From the NCBI GenBank assembly GCA_031412335.1, contig JANOCT010000015.1, positions 19,627-83,626 of the forward strand: a stretch of 64,000 nt of DNA, read 5' to 3'. This document shows positions 1 to 8,708 of this stretch, one piece after another. The translations under genes and the position numbers were made by a program. The notes beneath the pieces were generated by a model, which was given only the letters and a program-made list of their open reading frames with translations, was not told the origin of the DNA and did not search any database. Within the stretch, counting starts at the first letter, position 1, and every line of letters begins with the position of its first letter. Source of the DNA: JBBQYA01 sp031412335 (GTDB lineage Bacteria; Bacteroidota; Bacteroidia; Sphingobacteriales; Sphingobacteriaceae).

Positions 1-929
1 CCAATATTTTTTCGCTGATCACCACGAAGCAGAAAATCGTAAACATCCAATTTAGCAACAACTTTGCTGTTTCTAATTAATTCAATCTGTCGAAAAGAAC
101 CATTTTCGGTTGGACCACCAGAGGCATAAAGTGCATTAAAAATAGTTGATAATGAACTTAATGTATATGAACCAGGTTTAGTTACTTCTCCTAACAAAGT
201 AACTTTTATACTTCTAATATTTCCTAAACTAACTTGGGCAAAAGTATTTGGGTTTGCACCTTTCATTCCCACATAAATCTGGCTTAATCGACCAAGAATT
301 CGTGCTGAAGCTTGTTCAATTGTCAATCCACTAACATTTACTGGACCAACCTTATCTATACGTATTAATCCTTCAGTACTTATTTTTAGCGTATAGCTTT
401 GTTGAGAAAATCCCCAGATATCAATTAAAATTTCGTCATCAGGCCCTAAAATGTAATTTTTGGGCGTTGGTATTCTAAGATCTGGTTCAAAAGTAAGGTT
501 GGAATTATTAAATAAATCAGCACCAAATATTCTATTTTTTATGCCATTATTATTTGGATTAATAAACAAACTGGTTCTTTCCTTTTGTTCATTTTGATTT
601 CTTGATTCTATTATGGGTTTAGAAGCATTACCTTTCTCAATTGGACTAGTTAGATTTCTAGATAAACGAGCTTTTAATCTTGCTAATTCTTCAGATTTTA
701 ACCCTCTTGCAATTAAAAGTGATTCAAATTGATCTTGTGATAAGCCACTTTGATCAGCTTGGTTTTTGAATTTAAGAATTTCTTCATCAGATAAATCATC
801 AATTCTTACATCTGAATAGTTTCTTTGTTGAATATTAATACTTTGTGCAAAGCCAAATGCGTAAGTAAAAAAGAAAACCAAAAAAATAAATAAGCTAGAA
901 TACTTTTTGAAAGACAGGATTACATTCAT
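1..929 (-). CDS. Polysaccharide export protein (Wza/SLBB family), 3' end outside window
   Basis: Partial outer-membrane polysaccharide export protein of the Wza family; these form the channel for capsule or exopolysaccharide. The reading frame is open from an ATG at 929 to the window edge, giving about 309 residues without a stop. An N-terminal hydrophobic signal peptide ends near a Phe-Ala-Gln. A charged helical stretch follows, then the poly_export motif YILGPDDEILIDIWG (roughly residues 155-170). Next is an SLBB-like beta-grasp domain with VTLLGEVTKPGSYTL, and what may be the start of a second one. In the family, the first domain anchors the periplasmic ring. Upstream is a 232-bp gap to frr, so it probably has its own promoter. 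Its partner genes (Wzc-like kinase, glycosyltransferases) would lie beyond position 1. The family call is firm; the polymer is unknown. Confidence 0.85.
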   Translation of the reverse strand, partial: MNVILSFKKYSSLFIFLVFFFTYAFGFAQSINIQQRNYSDVRIDDLSDEEILKFKNQADQSGLSQDQFESLLIARGLKSEELARLKARLSRNLTSPIEKGNASKPIIESRNQNEQKERTSLFINPNNNGIKNRIFGADLFNNSNLTFEPDLRIPTPKNYILGPDDEILIDIWGFSQQSYTLKISTEGLIRIDKVGPVNVSGLTIEQASARILGRLSQIYVGMKGANPNTFAQVSLGNIRSIKVTLLGEVTKPGSYTLSSLSTIFNALYASGGPTENGSFRQIELIRNSKVVAKLDVYDFLLRGDQRKNI

Positions 930-1161
930 TTTCACATTTGAATTGTCAGGAAACAATTTTTTCAATTAGAATGCGAATATATCATTAAATAAGGTGAAAG
1001 GAAATAATGACTGTTTAGCTTTATACGAAATCATTTTCTTACTTAAAATTATCTTTTAAAACTATGCAGATTTATACTTTTCTTCAGCTAAATCTTAAAA
1101 ACTATCAGTCAATAAAATTGACTATACCATTTGCAAAATAAAATAGCTACCCTTGAAAAAT

Positions 1162-1725
1162 TTAAATTGTCATTATATCTTTCTCTTTTAATTCAGAAAG
1201 TTTATCGATTTTTATAATAGTTGCATCAGTAAGTTTCTGAATTTCACCTTCACCAATTTTGATTGCATCTTCTGAAACACCGTCTTTTGATAATTTTTTA
1301 ATCTTCTCGTTGGCATCTTTTCGGATATTCCGAATCGTTATTTTGCCATTCTCCCCTTCATTTTTTACCTTTTTTACCAATTCTTTTCTTCGATCTTCGG
1401 TTAACGCTGGTACATTCATTCTAATAACAATACCATCATTTTGAGGATTAAGGCCTAAGTTTGAATCAATTATTGCTTTTTCTATTGGCCCTAATAAAGA
1501 TTTTTCCCAAGGTTGTACAGTTAATGTTCTAGCATCAGGTGTATTTATACTTGCTACTTTACTCAATTCAGTGCTAGTTCCGTAATAGTCTACGAATACT
1601 CCATCCAACATTTGCGGCATTGCTTTGCCAGCTCTTATTTTCTGCATTTCGGTATCAGCGTGTGCAATTGCTTTTTCCATTTGCGCCCTCCCGTCTTCAA
1701 TAAGTGGTTTTATTTTTTCATCCAT
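1162..1725 (-). CDS. frr: Ribosome recycling factor
   Basis: Ribosome recycling factor: with EF-G it splits the post-termination ribosome from mRNA. The 187 residues match the usual family length (about 185). The N-terminal helix and the sequences VDYYGTSTELSKVASI, DARTLTVQPWEKS, NDGIVIRMNVPALTEDRRKELVK and RNIRKDANEKIKKL are the conserved RRF core. The gene lies 18 nt after pyrH on the same strand and ends the rplM-rpsI-rpsB-tsf-pyrH-frr cluster. No obvious hairpin follows the stop. Confidence 0.98.
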   Translation of the reverse strand: MDEKIKPLIEDGRAQMEKAIAHADTEMQKIRAGKAMPQMLDGVFVDYYGTSTELSKVASINTPDARTLTVQPWEKSLLGPIEKAIIDSNLGLNPQNDGIVIRMNVPALTEDRRKELVKKVKNEGENGKITIRNIRKDANEKIKKLSKDGVSEDAIKIGEGEIQKLTDATIIKIDKLSELKEKDIMTI

Positions 1726-1743
1726 GATAATTTTTTTTAATAA

Positions 1744-2451
1744 TTAAGCGTGAACTAAAGTTCCAATATGCTCTCCAGTAGCAACTTTCATAAAGTTACC
1801 CTCTTTATTCATATCGAAAACAATAATAGGAAGGTTATTTTCATTACACAAGGTAAAAGCTGTCATATCCATAACATTTAATCCCTTTGATATTACATCA
1901 TGAAAAGAAATAGAATCAAAACGAGTAGCCTCAGGATTTTTTTCAGGGTCAGCTGTATAAATACCATCTACTCTAGTTCCTTTCATCACTACATCTGCTT
2001 CAATTTCTATGGCTCTTAAAGAAGCAGCTGTATCTGTTGTAAAATATGGATTGCCGGTACCAGCTCCAAATATTACTACTCTTCCTTTTTCCAAATGCCT
2101 TACTGCTCTTCTTCTAATAAAAGGTTCACAAATCTGCTCCATTTTTATGGCACTCATCAATCTGGTTTTTACTCCAGCATTTTCCAAGCCATCTTGCATT
2201 GCCATACTATTGATAACGGTAGCTAGCATTCCCATATAATCCGCTTGCACTCTGTCCATTCCTCCTTTTTCTGCATCCAGACCACGGTAAATATTTCCTC
2301 CACCAATTACAACTGCCACTTCAACTCCTTTTTCTATAACTTCTTTTATATCTTTTGCATATTGTGCAATTTGTTCTGGATCAATTCCAAATTGCTTTTT
2401 ACCCATTAAAGATTCGCCACTAAGTTTTAATAAAATTCGTTTGTATTTCAT
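1744..2451 (-). CDS. pyrH: UMP kinase
   Basis: Uridylate kinase, converting UMP plus ATP to UDP plus ADP in pyrimidine nucleotide synthesis. The 235-residue protein shows the bacterial amino-acid-kinase-fold signatures: RILLKLSGESL at the N-terminus (phosphate binding), VAVVIGGGNIYRG, and GTGNPYFTTDTAA near residue 130, followed by the KGTRVDGIYTADP segment. It sits between tsf and frr, the common bacterial order. A terminator-like hairpin lies between tsf and this gene. A weak minus-10-like TATATTTA sits just upstream of the start, so it may also be transcribed separately with frr. Confidence 0.98.
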   Translation of the reverse strand: MKYKRILLKLSGESLMGKKQFGIDPEQIAQYAKDIKEVIEKGVEVAVVIGGGNIYRGLDAEKGGMDRVQADYMGMLATVINSMAMQDGLENAGVKTRLMSAIKMEQICEPFIRRRAVRHLEKGRVVIFGAGTGNPYFTTDTAASLRAIEIEADVVMKGTRVDGIYTADPEKNPEATRFDSISFHDVISKGLNVMDMTAFTLCNENNLPIIVFDMNKEGNFMKVATGEHIGTLVHA

Positions 2452-2503
2452 GCGCTGTAAATATAGCCCTGTTTTTGATTAATATAAATTTAAAAAAATA
2501 AAC

Positions 2504-2530
2504 AAAAAAAAACCTCTCGGTTAGGAGAGG
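2504..2530 (-). terminator. Intrinsic terminator after tsf
   Basis: Perfect 6-bp GC-rich stem (2513-2518 with 2525-2530) and a 6-nt loop, followed on the minus strand by an uninterrupted run of nine T. It lies 9 nt after the tsf stop and about 50 nt before pyrH, so it should insulate pyrH-frr from, or reduce their expression relative to, the ribosomal genes. Confidence 0.85.
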
Positions 2531-2538
2531 ATTTTATC

Positions 2539-3381
2539 TTATGCACCTAATGCAACCCTTTTAAATGCATTCACGGTCAGTCCTTTATGAACTCCGTCAA
2601 GCATTTGAGTAATTGTTTTGGATGAATCTTTCACAAATTCCTGATTCAATAAAGTTGAGTCTTTGTAAAACTTATTTAGTTTACCTGCAGCAATTTTATC
2701 AACCATTTCTTCTGGTTTACCTTCTGCTCGTATCACATCCTTTGCAATTTCCAACTCACGTTCTATAATGGATGCATCAACATCTCCTTTGTCCAATGCA
2801 ACAGGATTCATTGCTGCAATTTGCATTGCTACATCTTTACCTGCATCATCTCCTGGTTTACCTGCATCTGCAGATAAGCCAACTAATACTCCAAGCTTGT
2901 AACCCGCATGGATATAAGCAATTACTTTTTCGCCAGACAAAACTTCATATTTCGAAACGCCGATTTTCTCACCTACTTTTCCGGTTTGGTCAATAATAGT
3001 TTCAGATAGCTTATTTCCACCTACTTCTAGATTTAATAAAGCTTCTAAATCAGCAGGATTTTCAGAAACTGCAGCGTCAGCAATTGCATTTCCGAATGCT
3101 ACGAAATCAGCATTTTTAGCTACAAAATCGGTTTCGCAATTCAATTCTATTACAATTCCTCTTTTACCATCGCTGGTAGTTTTAGCAATTACAACTCCTT
3201 CTTTTGCATCTCTGTCTGATCTGCTTGCAGAAACTTTTGCACCCTTTTTTCTTAAATAGTCGACAGCAGCTTCAAAATCGCCGTTTGCCTCCATTAAAGC
3301 TTTTTTACAATCCATCATTCCAGCGCCAGTTTGCGTTCTAAGTTTATTAACGTCTGCGGCCGTAATTGTTAAGTTTGACAT
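2539..3381 (-). CDS. tsf: Translation elongation factor Ts
   Basis: EF-Ts, the guanine-nucleotide exchange factor for EF-Tu. The 280-residue protein opens with the UBA-like domain (VNKLRTQTGAGMMDCKKAL, DFEAAVDYLRKKG). The TDFVAKNADF motif that contacts EF-Tu follows near residue 85, then the dimerisation core and a C-terminal module ending in VAL. It follows rpsB across a 100-nt gap that contains a terminator-like hairpin. The hairpin's U-run ends only about 27 nt before the ATG, so transcription of tsf probably depends on readthrough of that structure. Confidence 0.98.
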   Translation of the reverse strand: MSNLTITAADVNKLRTQTGAGMMDCKKALMEANGDFEAAVDYLRKKGAKVSASRSDRDAKEGVVIAKTTSDGKRGIVIELNCETDFVAKNADFVAFGNAIADAAVSENPADLEALLNLEVGGNKLSETIIDQTGKVGEKIGVSKYEVLSGEKVIAYIHAGYKLGVLVGLSADAGKPGDDAGKDVAMQIAAMNPVALDKGDVDASIIERELEIAKDVIRAEGKPEEMVDKIAAGKLNKFYKDSTLLNQEFVKDSSKTITQMLDGVHKGLTVNAFKRVALGA

Positions 3382-3407
3382 AATTATTTTTTTTATTTTT
3401 TTTTAAC

Positions 3408-3473
3408 AAAAAAAATCGGAACAGAAGATACGACATCGGAATAAACCAAAATCGCTACCTACTGTTCCGATTT
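3408..3473 (-). terminator. Terminator/attenuator-like hairpin between rpsB and tsf
   Basis: A 12-bp perfect stem (3462-3473 with 3413-3424) encloses a 37-nt loop and runs directly into eight T on the minus strand, which is the shape of an intrinsic terminator. A second copy of ATCGGAA (3435-3441) in the loop can pair with the same TTCCGAT segment (3465-3471). This gives an alternative, shorter hairpin that would prevent the terminator. The start of tsf is too close for a normal promoter, so a conditional attenuator is plausible. The pairing is seen in the sequence; regulation is inferred. Confidence 0.65.
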
Positions 3474-3480
3474 GGATATT

Positions 3481-4317
3481 TTACTCTTCTGTTTTTTCAG
3501 CTACTTCACCTTTGCCTTTTCGTGCTCTGGTTCCTGGAGTTAATGTTCGTTCTACATCATTTCCATCTTCACCTTTTTCAGATTTAGCTTTTGCGGTTGC
3601 TTCCTTCTCAGTTTCTTCATCCTTTTCACGCTTGCGCTCTTCCATACCTTCTTCAATTGCTTTGCAAATAACGCCTGTAATTAAGGTAATGGACTTAGTC
3701 GCATCATCATTAGCAGGAATCGTAAAATCAATATTGGTTGGATCACTGTTCGTATCTACCATTCCAAAAGTTGGAATATTCAATTTCATTGCTTCTGCTA
3801 CTGCGATGTGTTCTTTTTTCACATCAATTAAAAAAAGAGCAGCAGGAAGTCGGTTTAAATCACCTATTCCACCTAAAACTCGTTCTAATTTAACGCGTTC
3901 GCGCTCTATTTGTAATTTTTCTCTTTTTGATAAATTATCATAAGTACCATCTTTGGTAAACTTATCAATATTCGTCATTTTTTTGATTGACTTACGTACT
4001 GTAGCAAAGTTGGTAAGCATTCCGCCCAACCATCTTTCTGTAACAAAAGGCATATTTACACGAAGTGCTTCTGCAGCAACGATGTCTTTTGCTTGTTTTT
4101 TAGTTGCTACAAATAAAATTTTTCGACCCGATTTTACAATCTGCTTAATTGCATTTGCTGCTTCATCGAGTTTTACAATCGTTTTATTTAAGTCTATAAT
4201 ATGAATGCCATTACGTTCCATAAAAATATATGGTGACATTTTCGGATTCCACTTTCGTGTAAGGTGTCCAAAGTGAACACCAGCATCCAATAATTCTTGA
4301 TATGTTGCTTTTGCCAT
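3481..4317 (-). CDS. rpsB: 30S ribosomal protein S2
   Basis: Small-subunit ribosomal protein S2, needed for S1 docking on the 30S subunit. The conserved core is complete: ELLDAGVHFGHLTRKWNPKM at the N-terminus, ILFVATKKQAKDIV, RWLGGMLTNFATVRKSI and the FLIDVKKEHIAVAEA segment. At 278 residues it is longer than the usual 230-260. The surplus is a charged, low-complexity C-terminal tail from about residue 225 (Glu/Lys/Arg-rich, then TPGTRARKGKGEVAEKTEE). Such tails are common in Bacteroidota S2 proteins. It lies 17 nt after rpsI in the operon. Confidence 0.98.
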   Translation of the reverse strand: MAKATYQELLDAGVHFGHLTRKWNPKMSPYIFMERNGIHIIDLNKTIVKLDEAANAIKQIVKSGRKILFVATKKQAKDIVAAEALRVNMPFVTERWLGGMLTNFATVRKSIKKMTNIDKFTKDGTYDNLSKREKLQIERERVKLERVLGGIGDLNRLPAALFLIDVKKEHIAVAEAMKLNIPTFGMVDTNSDPTNIDFTIPANDDATKSITLITGVICKAIEEGMEERKREKDEETEKEATAKAKSEKGEDGNDVERTLTPGTRARKGKGEVAEKTEE

Positions 4318-4334
4318 GTTTTCTGTTCTTTGGA

Positions 4335-4721
4335 TTAACGTTTACTAAATTGGAATTTCTTTCTTGCTTTCTTTCTACCTGGTTTCTTACGTTCAACCAT
4401 TCTTGAATCACGTGTCATTAAACCTTTTGCACGAAGTGCTGGTTTTTTCTCAGGATCAAGTTCAACAATAGCTTTTGCAATTGCTAAACGAACAGCTTCT
4501 GCCTGTCCGGATACGCCACCACCAGCTACGTTTACATTAATAGAATATTTTCCAATAGCTTCTGAAACCAATAGAGACTGATTCACAACATATTGCAATG
4601 GTAAAGTTGGAAAGTAAACTTTATAATCTTTTCCATTTACCAAAATATCGCCATTACCTTCTTTAAGGTAAATTCTGGCTACAGCAGTTTTCCTTCTGCC
4701 AGAGGTGTTAGTTACACTCAT
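4335..4721 (-). CDS. rpsI: 30S ribosomal protein S9
   Basis: Ribosomal protein S9, whose C-terminal tail reaches the P-site tRNA. The 128-residue product has the family hallmarks: NTSGRRKTAVARIYLKEG at the start, the GGGVSGQAEAVRLAIAKAI motif in the middle, and MTRDSRMVERKKPGRKKARKKFQFSKR at the basic C-terminus, ending with the expected Lys-Arg. It overlaps the end of rplM by 4 nt (ATGA-type junction), indicating translational coupling. Confidence 0.98.
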   Translation of the reverse strand: MSVTNTSGRRKTAVARIYLKEGNGDILVNGKDYKVYFPTLPLQYVVNQSLLVSEAIGKYSINVNVAGGGVSGQAEAVRLAIAKAIVELDPEKKPALRAKGLMTRDSRMVERKKPGRKKARKKFQFSKR

Positions 4722-5173
4722 TTCGTTTGATTAAAATTAATGGTTGTTGGATTTTGTGCTGCATGCGGATGCTCAGCTCCTGCATAAACATGCAGGTTGC
4801 CAATTATTGCATTACCTAATTTATTTTTGGGTAACATTCCACGTACTGCTTTCTCAACCACATGAGTTGGATGTTTTACCATCAAATTCTTAGGGTTAAT
4901 AAATCGTTGTCCACCCGGGTGACCTGTGTAAGACACATATTGCTTGTCTTCCATTTTCTTTCCGGTTAATCGAACTTTGTCTGCGTTGATAACAATTACA
5001 TTATCGCCACAGTCTACGTGTGGGGTGAAGTCTGGTCGGTGCTTTCCTCGCAAAATCATTGCGATGTGCGAACTCAAACGCCCCAAAATCTCTGATTCAG
5101 CGTCAACAAGCACCCAATGCTTGGTAACGGTTTTTTTGTTAGCAGAGACAGTTTTGAAACTTAACGTATTCAC
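4718..5173 (-). CDS. rplM: 50S ribosomal protein L13
   Basis: Ribosomal protein L13, an early-assembly protein of the large subunit. Of 151 residues, the recognisable segments are HWVLVDAESEILGRLSSHIA, LRGKHRPDFTPHVDCGD, VVINADKVRLTGKK, KQYVSYTGHPGG and AVRGMLPKNKLG. It is the first gene of the operon. A promoter with a perfect minus-33/minus-7 match lies about 55-80 nt upstream. The leader between them has no long stem-loop, so an L13 autoregulatory site cannot be pointed to with certainty. Confidence 0.98.
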   Translation of the reverse strand: MNTLSFKTVSANKKTVTKHWVLVDAESEILGRLSSHIAMILRGKHRPDFTPHVDCGDNVIVINADKVRLTGKKMEDKQYVSYTGHPGGQRFINPKNLMVKHPTHVVEKAVRGMLPKNKLGNAIIGNLHVYAGAEHPHAAQNPTTINFNQTK

Positions 5174-5225
5174 TTGCTTTTAGTTATAAGGTGTAAAATT
5201 GAACTTCCCTCTTTTTTAGGGACTG

Positions 5226-5255
5226 CAAAGTTAGCAGGATTATTTTAAAATTCAA
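5226..5255 (-). promoter_or_regulatory. Bacteroidota-type promoter of the rplM operon
   Basis: On the minus strand TTG (5255-5253), exactly 19 nt, then TAACTTTG (5233-5226) match the Bacteroidota housekeeping consensus TTG-N19-TAnnTTTG at every fixed position. Transcription would start near 5219-5220 and leave a leader of about 45 nt before rplM. Confidence 0.8.
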
Positions 5256-5382
5256 GTAGCTGAGCATTAATTCTTTTCATAAACTAAAATTTCATGTAAC
5301 AAGTTTTATGAATCAACTACTTTTTTCATTGAAATGGAACTAAAATTGCTTTCTTTCGTTCAACATAAAAAAAATACAAAAC

Positions 5383-6402
5383 ATGAAGAAAAATTACATT
5401 TTAACGATTTGTTTTTTACTAATTACTACTTTTTCTTTTTCTCAAAACCGTGGAAATAGAATAATAGCAACTTCAGGAAAATATAAAATTCCAAATAGTT
5501 CCATTAATAAATTTAGGGCAGCTGGTATTGACACTATTTTTGATCATTTCGACAATTCAATAGTTACTAACTATACCGCTCTTGATGCTAATAATAATCC
5601 AATTGGATATTTAGCTGGACATAATACATATTTAGACAAAGCTAAAATACAAAGATTTGATTCTCAATATGGAGTTTCAGGACCAGGAGCTATTACTGAA
5701 TTATTATTCTTATTTTTCGTTAAAAGTGGAGATACCGCTGGTACATTGAAAGCATCAATTTGGAACGATAACAATGGTCAACCAGGAACAGTAATTGGAA
5801 CTCAAACTTTTACCATTGGTGATATTGATACAAACGATTTAACTTCTATAGTTTTTGCTAATCCAATTGCTATTCCGACTAATCAGATTTTTTATGCAGG
5901 AATTGAAATAAATTATACTTCAACAGGAGTTGCCGGATTATCAACTTCTAATGATCCAACTAGTGGTGATGCTCCAGGATTAACTGGAGATTTTGCTGAT
6001 GCTATTACCCATACTTGGGAGCAATTCGGTAATAACGGTTACCATTCTTTTGCGTCGGCTTCTTCTTGGAGAATTGATGTTGCTTTAGGGATTTTTCCAG
6101 TTATAAGCACTACAACAGGTATTTCAAATCAACCATCAGAGTTGTTTACTGGAGTAAAAAATCATCCAAATCCATTTTCAGGAAATACAACTTTAGATTA
6201 TGAATTAAAAAAATCTGTAGAAAATGTAGTAATTACAGTTTCTGATGTAACTGGTCGAGTAGTTTCAACATACAATCAAACCAATCAAACTGCTGGAAAG
6301 CAATCGGTGATAATTGATGGCTCAGAATTAGCTGCTGGTTTATATAATGCTACAATAAATGCAGATGGAAATTCAACTTCTATCCGAATGATTGTAAAAT
6401 AA
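5383..6402 (+). CDS. Secreted protein with T9SS type A sorting domain
   Basis: Probable cargo of the type IX secretion system; function unknown. The 339 residues start with a signal peptide (about 1-20, ending FSFSQ). A beta-rich domain (about 50-240) follows, with a jelly-roll-like central part that includes GTLKASIWNDNNGQPGTVIG and PTNQIFYAGIEINY. The C-terminal 80 residues are a Por sorting tail: NHPNPFSGNTTLDYEL, VVITVSDVTGRVV, ELAAGLYNATI and a final IRMIVK. In the family this tail is recognised by PorV and cut by PorU, both encoded near 57-62 kb. It is divergent from rplM, single and closed by its own terminator. Confidence 0.85.
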   Translation: MKKNYILTICFLLITTFSFSQNRGNRIIATSGKYKIPNSSINKFRAAGIDTIFDHFDNSIVTNYTALDANNNPIGYLAGHNTYLDKAKIQRFDSQYGVSGPGAITELLFLFFVKSGDTAGTLKASIWNDNNGQPGTVIGTQTFTIGDIDTNDLTSIVFANPIAIPTNQIFYAGIEINYTSTGVAGLSTSNDPTSGDAPGLTGDFADAITHTWEQFGNNGYHSFASASSWRIDVALGIFPVISTTTGISNQPSELFTGVKNHPNPFSGNTTLDYELKKSVENVVITVSDVTGRVVSTYNQTNQTAGKQSVIIDGSELAAGLYNATINADGNSTSIRMIVK

Positions 6403-6421
6403 GATAATATCCATTTTATAA

Positions 6422-6459
6422 AAATCCTGTGAGCCAAGAGTTTGCAGGATTTTTTTTTG
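6422..6459 (+). terminator. Intrinsic terminator after the T9SS cargo gene
   Basis: Inverted repeat of 8 bp (AAATCCTG at 6422-6429 with CAGGATTT at 6445-6452) and a 15-nt loop, followed by a run of T. It starts 20 nt after the stop codon of the gene ending at 6402. Confidence 0.85.
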
Positions 6460-6594
6460 CTAAATTTTGAGTCATGAATCAATAAAGAAAAGGTATGTTT
6501 ATTGAGTTTAGAGAAAAAATCTTAACCAATTTTTTAATAAAATAAAACTTTTGTTATCTTTCATTCTTTTGCTAATCACAATAACCCAAAACGT

Positions 6595-7851
6595 ATGAAA
6601 CTATCCACCATGGCGAGCAACTTAATTGGCTCAGAAATTATAAAAATTGCTGGTGAGGTGAATGAGATGATAAAAAAAGGAGATAAAATCTGCAATTTAA
6701 CTATTGGTGATTTTGACCCTTCTTATTTTCCCATTCCTAAAGAGTTGGAGAGTGAAATTATAGCTGCTTATGGTGAAAAATTAACTAATTATCCTCCAGC
6801 AAATGGAGTAGCTGAATTGCGAGAAAGTGTTGCTCATTTTATAAAATCAAGATTGGGCCTAAGTTATTCCCCAAATGATGTATTAATCGCAGGTGGCTCA
6901 AGACCGTTAATTTATGTTGCATATTTGGCCATTTTAGATCAGTTTGATACCGTAGTTTTCCCGGTGCCATCTTGGAATAATAATCACTATTGTCATTTAA
7001 GTGGGGCTACTCCTATTATGATTGAAACTTCGGCAGAAACTAATTTTTTACCAACTGCTGCACAGTTAGCTCCTCATTTAAAAGATGCAACATTGTTAGC
7101 GTTAAATTCTCCATTAAACCCAACGGGTACTGCGTTTTCAAAATCAAATTTGGAAGAAATATGCGATTTAGTTTTACAAGAAAACCTTGGAAGAATCTCT
7201 GGCGAGAAACCCCTTTATTTGTTATTTGATCAAATGTATTGGATGCTTACTTTTGGATATGTGGAACATTTCGACCCAGTATCTTTACGGCCAGAATTGA
7301 AAGATTATGTAATTTATATAGATGGGATTTCAAAAACTTTTGCAGCAACTGGAGTTAGGGTAGGATGGGCATTTGGGCCAGAAACAGTGATTAATAAAAT
7401 GAAATCAATATTGGGACATGTAGGTGCATGGAGTCCAAAACCTGAACAAATGGCTACAGCACGTTTTTTGATGAATAATAAAGCAGTTGATGGTTTTTTG
7501 CATTCTTTTAAGCTAAAAATGCAAAAAAGTCTAAATGCCTTATACGATGGATTTATTGAATTGAAAAACGAAGGGTTTGATGTTGATGCAATAGCCCCAA
7601 TGGGAGCTATTTATTTAACAGCAAGCATAGATATTGCCGGAAAAAAAACACCCGAAGGAAAAATTTTAATCAATAGTAAAGATGTAACATCGTATATTCT
7701 TACAGAAGCTAAAGTTGCTGTTGTTCCATTTACGGCTTTTGGAGCTTCTGATAGCAGTTCATGGTTTAGGCTTTCGGCAGGAGGCTGTCATTATGAAGAT
7801 ATTTTGGCTGCAATTCCTCGATTGAGAACTGCACTTTCCAAACTTAGTTAA
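6595..7851 (+). CDS. PLP-dependent class I/II aminotransferase
   Basis: Fold-type I aminotransferase of 418 residues. Visible are the conserved TIGDFDPSYFPIP segment, the cofactor-phosphate loop region AGGSRPLIYVAY, the NSPLNPTGTAFS motif (about 171-182), FDQMYW with the Asp that binds the pyridine nitrogen (about 221-226), and DGISKTFAATGVRVGWAFG with the Schiff-base Lys at 247. The substrate cannot be read from the sequence; relatives are annotated as aspartate or aromatic aminotransferases. It shares one base (TAATG) with the next gene, the methyltransferase, so the pair is translationally coupled. Confidence 0.9.
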   Translation: MKLSTMASNLIGSEIIKIAGEVNEMIKKGDKICNLTIGDFDPSYFPIPKELESEIIAAYGEKLTNYPPANGVAELRESVAHFIKSRLGLSYSPNDVLIAGGSRPLIYVAYLAILDQFDTVVFPVPSWNNNHYCHLSGATPIMIETSAETNFLPTAAQLAPHLKDATLLALNSPLNPTGTAFSKSNLEEICDLVLQENLGRISGEKPLYLLFDQMYWMLTFGYVEHFDPVSLRPELKDYVIYIDGISKTFAATGVRVGWAFGPETVINKMKSILGHVGAWSPKPEQMATARFLMNNKAVDGFLHSFKLKMQKSLNALYDGFIELKNEGFDVDAIAPMGAIYLTASIDIAGKKTPEGKILINSKDVTSYILTEAKVAVVPFTAFGASDSSSWFRLSAGGCHYEDILAAIPRLRTALSKLS

Positions 7852-8561
7852 TGGCTATCGGAACCTTATTTCTTATACCAACAACCATAAGTGAAGGAAC
7901 AATTACCCAGGTTTTACCTTCTCAGCTTTTTGAAATCATAAACACAATTGATGAATATATAGTTGAAAATGAACGAAATGCAAGAAGATTTTTAAAAGAA
8001 GCTGGCCTGAAAATCCCTCAGGATAAATTGATTTTGCATGTGCTTGATAAACATGCCAAAAATTTACCCTACGCAACTTTTCTAAAAAATTGTATGGCAG
8101 GCAAAAAGATTGGTTTGTTATCAGATGCCGGATGTCCAGCCATTGCTGACCCTGGTGCAGAAGTTGTGCTTGCAGCTCATAAATTAAAGATAAAAGTTTT
8201 ACCTCTGGTTGGACCTTCGTCAATTTTGCTGGCGCTAATGTCATCAGGATTCAATGGGCAATCTTTTACGTTTAATGGATATTTACCTATTGATAAGCCA
8301 GCTCGAATAAAAAAAATAAAAGAACTGGAAAAACAAAGCAAACTCGAAAATCAAACTCAATTGTTTATCGAAACACCATTTAGAAATAAGCAATTGTTTG
8401 AAGAGTTAGTAAAAACATGCTCATTGGGTACATTTATGAGTATTTGTTGTGATGCAACCGGCGTTGAAGAATATATTTTTACAGCAACTATAACGGATTG
8501 GAAAAAAATTGAACCACCAATTCAAAAAAAACCTGCTATTTTCTCTATTTATTGTAAGTGA
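7851..8561 (+). CDS. SAM-dependent methyltransferase, tetrapyrrole methylase / RsmI-like family
   Basis: A 236-residue protein of the tetrapyrrole (corrin/porphyrin) methylase superfamily, related to RsmI (2'-O-methylation of 16S rRNA C1402). It has GTLFLIPTTI at the N-terminus, IGLLSDAGCPAIADPGA (about 82-98), VLPLVGPSSILLALMSSGF and FIETPFRNKQLFEEL. These correspond to RsmI motifs such as SDAGxPxISDPG and ETPxR. Bacteroidota often encode this shorter paralogue in addition to a canonical RsmI, so rRNA methylation is likely but not proven. It overlaps the aminotransferase stop. A weak AT-rich hairpin (8561-8569 with 8581-8589) follows. Confidence 0.82.
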   Translation: MAIGTLFLIPTTISEGTITQVLPSQLFEIINTIDEYIVENERNARRFLKEAGLKIPQDKLILHVLDKHAKNLPYATFLKNCMAGKKIGLLSDAGCPAIADPGAEVVLAAHKLKIKVLPLVGPSSILLALMSSGFNGQSFTFNGYLPIDKPARIKKIKELEKQSKLENQTQLFIETPFRNKQLFEELVKTCSLGTFMSICCDATGVEEYIFTATITDWKKIEPPIQKKPAIFSIYCK

Positions 8562-8708
8562 TTTTCTAATATAAATTTATTTAGAAAATATCGATCGATT
8601 TTTGGATTTGCAACCAATAATTCAAACCAAAATTTAATTTATTCTTCTTTAAACTTAGTGTAACACAGTATCCTTTGTGCCTTCGTAGTTCTAAACCAAT
8701 GTATAAAA

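Noticed and set aside
8653..8692. Sequence resembling a dispersed Bacteroidota repeat (minus strand: ACGAAGGCACAAAGG-like)
   Set aside because: It resembles AAGGCACAAAG-type repeats seen in the phylum, but only one copy is visible here and I cannot test dispersal from this window.
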